Positions 8,432-15,913 of a DNA stretch of 64,000 nt are shown here, piece by piece. Source of the DNA: Bacillota bacterium (lineage in GTDB: Bacteria; Bacillota; Clostridia; Lachnospirales; Lachnospiraceae); NCBI GenBank assembly GCA_023436225.1, contig JAEZKA010000076.1:124001-188000 (forward strand), given 5' to 3'. Position 1 is the first letter of the stretch; every line of letters starts with the position of its first letter. The notes under the pieces are model-generated. The model was not told the origin of the DNA. It saw only the letters and a program-made list of their open reading frames with translations, and ran no database searches. Made by a program: the position numbers and the translations under genes.

Positions 8432-8863
8432 TTATAAATATTTAAGTAACTTATTCATAAATTCCTGCTCTATTGTAACAAGGTTCCTTGCCAAATCCAG
8501 GCTTTCAGCAGAAGCATCCTTATATTTATTAATATATCCACTAACTGACTTTATACCCATGTTACATCCATCTATCATTACATCTGCTATTTTTTTGGAA
8601 TCGTCATTCAACATTAGCTTAACTTCTGTACTAACCCATGAAAATGCTTTTGCCATTGGGTTTGGATCTTTTTCATCTTCATTCTGTTCATTTAGCATCT
8701 GATGGCATTGATCCCCTAGCTTTATATGCTTATCATTGTATTCATTAATTAATGTCTTCAGCTCTTCATTGTTATTAAATTGCTGCACCTGCTCCATGCT
8801 ATTGGTTGCTGATTTACATCCAGCATTACATTCTCTTAAAAGCTTAATCGTATCATCATTCAT
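8432..8863 (-). CDS. Small all-helical protein, ferritin-like/DUF2383-like, function unknown
   Basis: A 143-residue soluble protein predicted almost wholly alpha-helical, with periodic hydrophobic positions suggesting a four-helix bundle. Three Cys lie in its N-terminal half (ECNAGC and DQCHQ) and one in DGCNMG. The layout resembles small ferritin-like/DUF2383 proteins, but no complete di-iron E/H set is evident. It is monocistronic with its own strong terminator. I do not recognise a specific function. Confidence 0.6.
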   Translation of the reverse strand: MNDDTIKLLRECNAGCKSATNSMEQVQQFNNNEELKTLINEYNDKHIKLGDQCHQMLNEQNEDEKDPNPMAKAFSWVSTEVKLMLNDDSKKIADVMIDGCNMGIKSVSGYINKYKDASAESLDLARNLVTIEQEFMNKLLKYL

Positions 8864-9040
8864 AATATCAATCCTCTCTTATTGCTTTAATGATATTATG
8901 ATAATTAACTTTCCTTTTTATACATTTTATTCATTCTACGTATAATATAACAGTAGACCATTAATAACTAGCCTATTGTCACAGCATCATTCTATAATCC
9001 GATAATCATATTCGTGTCGAATTTTACATAATTACAAACG

Positions 9041-9661
9041 CTATTTCCCATCTACTAATAATAATGCTTCAAGCTCAGGTTTTTCTCCTACAAGACCGAT
9101 TGCATAAACAGTATAGTATTTGTCTGCATCAAGATTAACATTAGGTACTGTTAGAACTACATTAGATGTTCCTGCAACCCTAACTTGAAGTGTATAATTC
9201 ATCGGATCAACATAAATATAAGGTGTTATGTGTTCAAAGGAAACATTATTGAAAATTACAGTTCCATCTGGTAAAGTAATATCCACTGCCGGAGCATTAG
9301 GGGAAAGATGCAAAAATCGTATCATAGCTTTGCCTCTTTGTTTCATTGCATTTGCATCAATGATAGCAAGAAAACCGATATCACTAAGATATCCAACTGC
9401 TGCTACCGTTATAGCATCATTACTAACTTCTAGCATATTAGATAAGACAGGAGAATCATGCATTCCAGCAGCATATAGTGAAATTTGATATATTCCTTCT
9501 GGTATAGGTATATAGTCTGTATAATCACCATAGGCAAGATTATTTGCAATTTGTCTATCATTAGCATATATATCAACATTAGGCGCATCTGGTACAGTGT
9601 GTATTACACGTACATATCCCATTGACATTCCATTAGTGGTATTTGCAGAATTATTAAACAT
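9041..9661 (-). CDS. DUF4397 domain protein
   Basis: A 206-residue protein with two tandem beta-rich repeats, each opening with a related motif (GYVRVIHTVPDAPNVDIY near residue 15 and AMIRFLHLSPNAPAVDITL near residue 110). This is the DUF4397 signature, a transthyretin-like beta-sandwich fold. No signal peptide or anchor is visible, although many family members are cell-surface proteins. The ATG at 9661 is chosen because GGAG lies 9-10 bases upstream. It is an isolated gene and its role is unknown. Confidence 0.75.
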   Translation of the reverse strand: MFNNSANTTNGMSMGYVRVIHTVPDAPNVDIYANDRQIANNLAYGDYTDYIPIPEGIYQISLYAAGMHDSPVLSNMLEVSNDAITVAAVGYLSDIGFLAIIDANAMKQRGKAMIRFLHLSPNAPAVDITLPDGTVIFNNVSFEHITPYIYVDPMNYTLQVRVAGTSNVVLTVPNVNLDADKYYTVYAIGLVGEKPELEALLLVDGK

Positions 9662-9794
9662 TACCGTTCTCTCCAAAATTTCAGTTCGGTATAATATATG
9701 CTAATATATAACCCTTGGTGATATATTCAGAGCTGCTTATTCTTATATCATTGCTGGGAACGCTGTGATTTGGAGCAAATTATAAATTCTTCAC

Positions 9795-10778
9795 TTAATG
9801 AATAGATATCGGTTTTAGGATATTCATAGATTCATTTGAAGCCAGTGTCAATTCAAGTGTTTTGACTGCATCAGAATAGTTTGACTTAATACCTTGGCTA
9901 TCGCCAGTTCTCACTGAATCTATAAATATCTGTACGGCTTTCAGATGGGAGCTTCCTGTAATGGAAACCTTATGAATGGAATCTTTCGTGATATACCGGA
10001 CTTCCTTATTCCAATCATACTCAATAATCTCATCCTCACAGACAATTCGAAACCCAATGCCGTTAAAACAATTAATTTCATCCAGATAGCAGGCTGTTTC
10101 AACTGTGGCAAGTACACCAGATTGAAACGAAATGATAGCTGTAGAATAATCTTCTATATTATAGTCAGGGATATTTTCTACAAGTCCCTTTCTTCCTACG
10201 CAGAATACTGATTCCGCTTCTCCAAAGAAATATCTTAAAACATCAAATAAATGAGTACTTTGCTCTACAAGCTGTCCGCCTGATCTTTCCTTTCTTCTCC
10301 ACCAGGGTGCTCCTGGTATTCCACCTAACCATCTTGCAGTAACCAGACCCACCTTTTTATCAGAAAGACAATTCTTGATTTTTTCTATTTCCTTGTTATA
10401 TCTTTCCTGATATCCGACACATGATATTATACCAGCCCTTTTAATCTCAGCTTCAATTATTTTTGCTTTTTGAATAGATAGTTCAATCGGTTTTTCTACA
10501 TACATATGTATTCCGTTTTGAGCAGCTAGTATTTCAGCATCTTCATGACCATCCGGTGGAACACAGATAAATACAGCATTCAGCTTTTCTTTCTCGTACA
10601 TTTCTTTGTAACTCAAGTACAAATGTGCCTCAGGGACCTTTTCACCAGTCTTTTTTAATTTTATGATATTAGAGCTTGCCAATGCAGCAATCTCAACCCC
10701 ATCTATTTTTAAAAGCTGATCCAAATGAAAGTTTCCAAACCATCCACAGCCAATTATTCCTACTTTAATGGTATCCAT
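9795..10778 (-). CDS. Gfo/Idh/MocA-family NAD(P)-dependent oxidoreductase
   Basis: A 327-residue sugar/inositol dehydrogenase-type protein. The Rossmann fold starts with VGIIGCGWFG (residues 5-14); the EKP motif (VEKPIEL) near residue 100 is the family's catalytic lysine region; the C-terminal alpha/beta domain follows. AAAGGAG precedes the ATG at 10778. The substrate cannot be inferred; family members oxidise or epimerise cyclitols, sugars and sugar acids. The 541-residue gene upstream reads the same way, about 119 bases away, so co-transcription is possible, though a hairpin lies between. Confidence 0.85.
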   Translation of the reverse strand: MDTIKVGIIGCGWFGNFHLDQLLKIDGVEIAALASSNIIKLKKTGEKVPEAHLYLSYKEMYEKEKLNAVFICVPPDGHEDAEILAAQNGIHMYVEKPIELSIQKAKIIEAEIKRAGIISCVGYQERYNKEIEKIKNCLSDKKVGLVTARWLGGIPGAPWWRRKERSGGQLVEQSTHLFDVLRYFFGEAESVFCVGRKGLVENIPDYNIEDYSTAIISFQSGVLATVETACYLDEINCFNGIGFRIVCEDEIIEYDWNKEVRYITKDSIHKVSITGSSHLKAVQIFIDSVRTGDSQGIKSNYSDAVKTLELTLASNESMNILKPISIH

Positions 10779-10815
10779 ATTAGTCTCCTTTAGATTTAGT
10801 AATTTACTTATAATA

Positions 10816-10850
10816 ACCCTCAATATGTTTCTAAATCTCATATTGAGGGT
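10816..10850 (-). terminator. 12-bp hairpin between the GyrI-like and Gfo/Idh/MocA genes
   Basis: ACCCTCAATATG pairs perfectly with CATATTGAGGGT around an 11-base loop. No U-tract follows on the minus strand, so it may be a processing or partial termination site. Confidence 0.45.
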
Positions 10851-10897
10851 ATTGAAGCGCGTACAGATTGATTTCTATCCTCTCTGTGAGTCGAGCT

Positions 10898-12523
10898 CTA
10901 CCTAATATTTTTTGATATAATTTCTGCGAAACGAAAAAGTCCTTTAATACTTTCTACTTCCTTCGTGTCAATATATCTCCAGGTCAGGTTAGGGAACAGA
11001 GGGCATTTTCCCGACTTATTACCATTGAAATCCAGTTCCATAACAAGTGGTGTTCTCTTCCCTGTTTTATCCATCTGAGTACAATATCCACAGCCGTCAC
11101 AATTCTTCGTTCTTGAATATATCAGCTCCTTCAGTTCATAATTCATTTCATCAAAGTGGTAGAGTAATAATCTGAAGTTAGGAACGTGGAAGGAAAATGT
11201 CATTTGATCTCTTTTTTTCCAGCTAAATGAAAAACCGGAATTTCCCTTTTGTTTATCTTGATATGCCTTTTCCCAATGGATTCCGAACTCATCAAAACTC
11301 CTTTGAAAGCCATTCTCTTCAAAAAAATGTTCTAATCCCCTTATTAACGTACTATCGTCAATTATGTTCCCAAATAAATGCTCAGCATAATAATTTTGAG
11401 TGTCATACATGCAGTATATAAATTGAACTATCTCTCCCTTAGCTGAGCCAGGCATTTTATCACAGAGAAGCTTCCATGCAGCGAATAGCTCCGGGTATTC
11501 TTCGCTATAAAATATGGTCGATGCTTCGTTGCTTTCCGAAGATAATCCGAATTCTTCCAGCTGCTGCAGTCTTTTCTTAACAAACCTCATGTTATTTTTA
11601 CTTACATAAAGCTTATTATCTTTTACTTCACCACATTCACCAAGCTTATATAGATAAGCATAAAAATCCAATAAAGTCTTCTCAATTTTTCTCATCTTAT
11701 CATCTAGTTCCGGTTTGTCTTTATTTAACATCCAGACTTCAAAAAAATCATCCTTTTCTTCTGGAAAATTTAGCAATGATGGCTTCTGATATATCCTGGC
11801 AATTAACTCCTTTAAAAATCCATACATTTGCCTCTGGGACCTCTCACTTGCCCCATCATCTTCAATGGGAATACATATTGGGTATGTGCACTGAAAAGAA
11901 TAGATAAATCGCTGTGCAAGGCTGTCAAAGGCCTTCACAACCTTCCCCATATCTTTCACCATCTCATTCTCTTTTTCATTATTCTCTATAAGAATTTGCT
12001 TACATGGACAGTAGTAATCCATGATCAGGATTTTTTCTCCCATATATCGTGGAGCACCAAACCTGTGAAATGAGTAGTACTGCATTTCATACTCACCTGC
12101 AGAAAAATCACGTTCATATCCATATTCTATCATGGCCTGTATCACATGTTCATGAGCTCCGATATACAGGTCAGCTTCATCTTCACGTCCCTGTAACCAC
12201 CCGACACCTATCAGGCATTCTGGTAAGTCTCTGCTGACATATCCAGCTGGAACAGAGGTACCTGCTTTCGTTAGAACACCTGCGATATATACACAAGTAT
12301 TACCTGGGTAATCAAAATCTCCGATCCACCCAACCGTATCCCTTTCTTCCTTTAAACGCTCCGGAATACTTCCCAAAAAATTCATGCTACCATCCTGCCA
12401 CATCCTACTCCAGAGGTTCACAGCTGCATTGTCTCCCTCTGGGTTTAAACTCATCCTAACCTCTTTTCCTATTAAGCGTACGGCAGGAAATCTCTTAACC
12501 TCAAACCTTATGAGTTTTGACAT
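10898..12523 (-). CDS. GyrI-like effector-binding domain fused to a Cys-rich C-terminal region
   Basis: A 541-residue protein. Residues 1 to about 160 resemble the GyrI-like/AraC effector-binding small-molecule domain (RFPAVRLIGKEVRM start and the YEMQYYSFHRFGAP segment). The rest matches no domain I recognise. It ends in a putative metal site: CDGCGYCTQ near residue 480 and a later Cys in GKCPLFPN. No helix-turn-helix is present, so it is not a classical regulator. It may sense or modify a xenobiotic. No signal peptide or membrane segment is visible. Confidence 0.6.
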   Translation of the reverse strand: MSKLIRFEVKRFPAVRLIGKEVRMSLNPEGDNAAVNLWSRMWQDGSMNFLGSIPERLKEERDTVGWIGDFDYPGNTCVYIAGVLTKAGTSVPAGYVSRDLPECLIGVGWLQGREDEADLYIGAHEHVIQAMIEYGYERDFSAGEYEMQYYSFHRFGAPRYMGEKILIMDYYCPCKQILIENNEKENEMVKDMGKVVKAFDSLAQRFIYSFQCTYPICIPIEDDGASERSQRQMYGFLKELIARIYQKPSLLNFPEEKDDFFEVWMLNKDKPELDDKMRKIEKTLLDFYAYLYKLGECGEVKDNKLYVSKNNMRFVKKRLQQLEEFGLSSESNEASTIFYSEEYPELFAAWKLLCDKMPGSAKGEIVQFIYCMYDTQNYYAEHLFGNIIDDSTLIRGLEHFFEENGFQRSFDEFGIHWEKAYQDKQKGNSGFSFSWKKRDQMTFSFHVPNFRLLLYHFDEMNYELKELIYSRTKNCDGCGYCTQMDKTGKRTPLVMELDFNGNKSGKCPLFPNLTWRYIDTKEVESIKGLFRFAEIISKNIR

Positions 12524-12728
12524 ATTATGTCTCTCCTCCCCTCTTATTGATACAAGCTAAAAGCCTTACAAAAGCCCTTTTCCCCGAACACAAATTGGTA
12601 AATAATATACCCCATAATATTACCATGTATTTCCATTATGTTCAACTTTAACCTTTCTAATCTTTTTCGCAATAACATATAGAGAAGGCTGCTGACAAAA
12701 ATTCCAGTAATAGAAGTTCACTGATTAC

Positions 12729-13613
12729 TTATAGCTTCATTTCATATAACAAATTGAGAAATGCCTTAAGTGCTGCTGATATCCATTTTGTTTTATGGTA
12801 AAGCACTTGAGTAAATATGAGGAATTCCGGTCCCATCCAATTCAATTTGATAAGCTTTTCTTGCTGAAGCTCTTCTTCAACCGCAGTCTGTGGCAGAAAC
12901 GTAATGCCCATTCCACTCAAGATCAGCTGCTTAATTGCCTGAACATTGCTGGTTTCAATAACTGAACGAGGCTTTATATTAGATTGGGACATAATCGTAT
13001 CAAAAAGTGCCCTATAACCGCAGTTGACTTCCGTTAAAATCAGAGGTTCACCCGATAAATCTTCCGGATAGACATCATCTTTATGGGCAAAAGAATATCC
13101 GGAGGAGCAAAATAGAGCCATTGGTTCCGGGAACTGTAATGCAGTAATGAAATCGCTTTCTGTTATTTTTTGGTCTACAAAAAATGCGATGTCGATTGTA
13201 TTCTCCTTTAATGCTCGTAAGAATTCGGATCTATTTCCGAATTTAATTAATATCTCAACATCTGGATACCTTGCGCGATATTCTTTTAAAATTTTGGGTA
13301 GCCTAGTCACACATAACGATTCGACAGCACCAATAATTAAAGGTCCACTGGGTTTTTCTGAGTTATTGGCCATGCTTTTTATATCATTTGATAGTCTCAA
13401 CATCTGTTCAGCCATCGGCTGCAATTTCTTTCCTTCTGGTGTCAATGTAATATTGTGGCCTAGACGCTCAAATAGCCTCACATTCAATTCCTGCTCAAGC
13501 AATTGAATTTGTGAGGTAATGGAGGATTGAGCATATCCCAGCTCTTGGGCGGCCTTTGAAAAGCTTTGAAGCTTTGCGATCGCCATAAAAGAATTTAGTT
13601 GTCTTAATTCCAT
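12729..13613 (-). CDS. LysR-family transcriptional regulator
   Basis: A 294-residue LysR regulator with the N-terminal helix-turn-helix (MELRQLNSFMAIAKLQSFSKAA, QSSITSQIQLLEQEL) and a two-lobed ligand-binding domain (APIIGAVE-like LIIGAVESLC at about residue 92). It is transcribed divergently from the DinB-like gene with 136 bases between the starts. That interval holds two symmetric AT-rich sites, so the DinB-like gene is the likely target. Confidence 0.92.
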   Translation of the reverse strand: MELRQLNSFMAIAKLQSFSKAAQELGYAQSSITSQIQLLEQELNVRLFERLGHNITLTPEGKKLQPMAEQMLRLSNDIKSMANNSEKPSGPLIIGAVESLCVTRLPKILKEYRARYPDVEILIKFGNRSEFLRALKENTIDIAFFVDQKITESDFITALQFPEPMALFCSSGYSFAHKDDVYPEDLSGEPLILTEVNCGYRALFDTIMSQSNIKPRSVIETSNVQAIKQLILSGMGITFLPQTAVEEELQQEKLIKLNWMGPEFLIFTQVLYHKTKWISAALKAFLNLLYEMKL

Positions 13614-13632
13614 TGTGCTCCCCTACTCATCA

Positions 13633-13718
13633 ATTCTATCGAATATTTATATAGAATCTATCAATTTTACAAATTATTTCCTATATGATACCATACTATC
13701 AAATATTTCGAAATATTT
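13633..13718. promoter_or_regulatory. Two symmetric sites in the LysR/DinB divergent region
   Basis: ATTCTAT-N11-ATAGAAT (13633-13657) fits the LysR T-N11-A rule. An 18-base perfect palindrome AAATATTTCGAAATATTT lies at 13701-13718. They are the best candidates for an LTTR recognition site and an activation site. Confidence 0.5.
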
Positions 13719-13749
13719 ATTTTAACTCAGAAAGATAGGGGTATTTAAT

Positions 13750-14229
13750 ATGAACGAATTTATGAAAAACAATCAGGAACTACTTGAATTGCTTAACGAA
13801 TGGGAACCATTATTATCGCAGCTTTCAGAAGATATATTAACAAATCGAAGAAATAGTCAAAACAGGACAATCAAGCAGATTGTCGGACATATGATTGATT
13901 CAGCCTCCAACAATACTCATCGGATAATCCATTTGCAATATCAGGCCAGTCCATTGATATTTCCCGATTACGCAAACCTTGGCAATAATGACAGATGGAT
14001 AGCAATACAGAATTATCAAGATGAAAAATGGAACGATCTCGTTCAATTATGGAAATATTCTAATCTTCATATCGTCCATGTTATAAACAACGTCTCCATA
14101 GATAAATTGGACAATGTATGGATTAGTGCACTAAACAATGCTATTTCACTGAAAGCCATGATTGATGATTATTTGCGGCATTTCAAACTGCATTTGAGTG
14201 AAATTAATGATTTGATCAATAACAAATAG
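13750..14229 (+). CDS. DinB/YfiT-like putative metal-dependent protein
   Basis: A 159-residue four-helix-bundle protein of the DinB superfamily. Candidate metal-binding His residues are in VGHMIDS (about residue 52) and in the C-terminal YLRHFKLHLSEI. Family members are thiol-transferases (bacillithiol/mycothiol) or of unknown role. It is divergent from the LysR gene and followed by a perfect hairpin. Confidence 0.75.
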   Translation: MNEFMKNNQELLELLNEWEPLLSQLSEDILTNRRNSQNRTIKQIVGHMIDSASNNTHRIIHLQYQASPLIFPDYANLGNNDRWIAIQNYQDEKWNDLVQLWKYSNLHIVHVINNVSIDKLDNVWISALNNAISLKAMIDDYLRHFKLHLSEINDLINNK

Positions 14230-14285
14230 TGAATAGCAAGAAAGAGAGAACTTATAATCTTTCCCTTGTCATGAATAAAGAATCA

Positions 14286-14318
14286 TAGGTAATTGCGAAG
14301 CTGGTTCGCAATTACCTA
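14286..14318. terminator. Hairpin between convergent dinB-like gene and galE
   Basis: TAGGTAATTGCGAA pairs perfectly with its complement (14 bp) around a 5-base loop. It lies 56 bases after the DinB-like stop and 52 bases from the galE stop, so it may serve both strands; a weak U-rich tail (ATTTAAAT) exists on the plus side. Confidence 0.65.
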
Positions 14319-14370
14319 TTTAAATAGAATATGATCTAGCTCTACTGTTCACTCTCGATGTCTGACTATC

Positions 14371-15384
14371 TTAGTTGGTATAACCCTCTGGATTATTCTT
14401 CTGCCATCTCCATGCATCCACACACATTTCCTCCAATCCTCTTGAAGCAGTCCAGCCCATTTCCTTATGAGCTAAGGATGGATCTGCATAGCAGGTGGCG
14501 ATATCTCCAGGACGGCGTGGTTTGATTTCATAAGGAATCTCTCTTCCAATTACCTTAGAGAATTCCTTCACTAAATCAAGTACACTATATCCCTTTCCAG
14601 TTCCCAGATTATAAGTACAGATTCCCGGCTTTTGTTGTAATCTCTCTATCGCTTTCACATGACCCTGAGCCAAGTCCACTACATGGATGTAATCACGTAC
14701 TCCGGTACCATCCGGTGTGTCATAATCATTGCCAAACACTCCAAGTACCTCAAGCTTGCCAGCTGCTACCTTGGTAATATAGGGTGCCAGATTATTGGGT
14801 AGACCCTTGGGATCTTCACCAATCAATCCGCTCTCATGAGCTCCTATTGGGTTAAAATAACGCAGTATGATGATATTCCACTGGGGGTCCGCGTGATAGA
14901 TATCCCGTAAAATATCCTCTAGCATTAATTTCGTTCTTCCATATGGATTTGTGACCGACAGAGGGAAGTCCTCCCTGATCGGTACGGTTGCAGGGTTACC
15001 ATATACGGTTGCTGATGAGCTAAACACAATGTTTTTCACTCCGTGATTCCTCATCTCATCACAGAGCACCAAAGTACCCGTGATATTATTCCAGTAATAC
15101 TCCATAGGCTTTGCTACTGACTCACCTACAGCTTTTAATCCGGCAAAATGAATCACCGAATCAATCTTTTCTTTTTCAAACACTTCTCGTAATGCTATTC
15201 TATCTAGCAAGTCAACTTGATAGAAGGTAATGTCCTTACCTGTTATTTGCCTTACTCTTTCCAATGATTCCTTTGAAGAATTACATAAATTATCAACAAC
15301 AACTACGTCATAACCTTGCTCCAGCAATTCAACACAAGTATGACTTCCGATAAAACCAGCCCCTCCGGTAACTAAAATCGACAT
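14371..15384 (-). CDS. galE: UDP-glucose 4-epimerase
   Basis: Cytoplasmic Leloir-pathway enzyme of 337 residues, the usual length, interconverting UDP-galactose and UDP-glucose with bound NAD. The NAD loop GGAGFIGSH is at residues 7-15. The catalytic Ser/Thr (SSSATVYG) and Tyr-x-x-x-Lys (YGRTK, near residue 148) are present, as is the conserved RYFNPIGAH. An AAAGGAGA ribosome site precedes the ATG. It is monocistronic; galK and galT are not in the window. It could process galactose-1-phosphate released by the GH112 phosphorylase at 50-52 kb. Confidence 0.96.
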   Translation of the reverse strand: MSILVTGGAGFIGSHTCVELLEQGYDVVVVDNLCNSSKESLERVRQITGKDITFYQVDLLDRIALREVFEKEKIDSVIHFAGLKAVGESVAKPMEYYWNNITGTLVLCDEMRNHGVKNIVFSSSATVYGNPATVPIREDFPLSVTNPYGRTKLMLEDILRDIYHADPQWNIIILRYFNPIGAHESGLIGEDPKGLPNNLAPYITKVAAGKLEVLGVFGNDYDTPDGTGVRDYIHVVDLAQGHVKAIERLQQKPGICTYNLGTGKGYSVLDLVKEFSKVIGREIPYEIKPRRPGDIATCYADPSLAHKEMGWTASRGLEEMCVDAWRWQKNNPEGYTN

Positions 15385-15588
15385 CTCTTTTCTCCTTTCA
15401 TATTACATATATTCACTAACAATTCATATCATTGAACCCCATTTACGCTCCATATCAGCATCCAGACTCAGCTGTGTTCTGCAGCGATCCAGCTTGTGTC
15501 CTTCTCATTCCGCATTCCAAGGTCATCAGCTTAGCTCCTATGGGCAGCATCTGGATTTCTTTTCTTGTCTGGCTTCCCTCACATCCCT

Positions 15589-15681
15589 TTAATACCCTCT
15601 GGTATATAGCTTACCGATTGCTTCTTCTATGGCTTCTTTTATGGCTTCCTTTATTTTAGCACAATAATCATTACTTGTCAT
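15589..15681 (-). CDS. Possible small ORF (30 residues) upstream of galE
   Basis: A 30-codon frame (MTSNDYCAKIKEAIKEAIEE start) begins behind GGAGG and encodes an amphipathic helix with KEAI repeats. In a second frame, from about 15595 to the stop at 15455, a further open stretch continues without interruption. Either this is a short leader or peptide gene, or a ~75-residue gene broken by one frameshift. There is no family match from memory. The rest of the 15385-15913 gap shows only a hairpin. Confidence 0.3.
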   Translation of the reverse strand: MTSNDYCAKIKEAIKEAIEEAIGKLYTRGY

Positions 15682-15814
15682 ACTTCCTCCATAATTTTCT
15701 AAATTTAGTTTTTCTAAGCTTTCTATAGCAAGAGAATGATCAGTAAATCAGGTAGGCTATTCTAGCATTGAAAGAAAAATATCCTTTCAGAATATCAGCC
15801 AATACACTTTTATA

Positions 15815-15858
15815 TAGATGAATAAGGGTTCCCAAGTATCAGAAACCCTGCTCATCTA
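15815..15858 (-). terminator. Terminator-like hairpin after the YhgE/Pip gene
   Basis: TAGATGA/TCATCTA outer stem with an AGGGTT/AACCCT inner stem, followed on the minus strand by TATAAAA. A related AAACCCTT copy lies at 15883-15892. It sits ~55 bases past the YhgE/Pip stop. Confidence 0.55.
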
Positions 15859-15913
15859 TGTCTGCAGAGATTCCAGTACTCGGAAACCCTTATTTCAATT
15901 CTTATCATCCATG

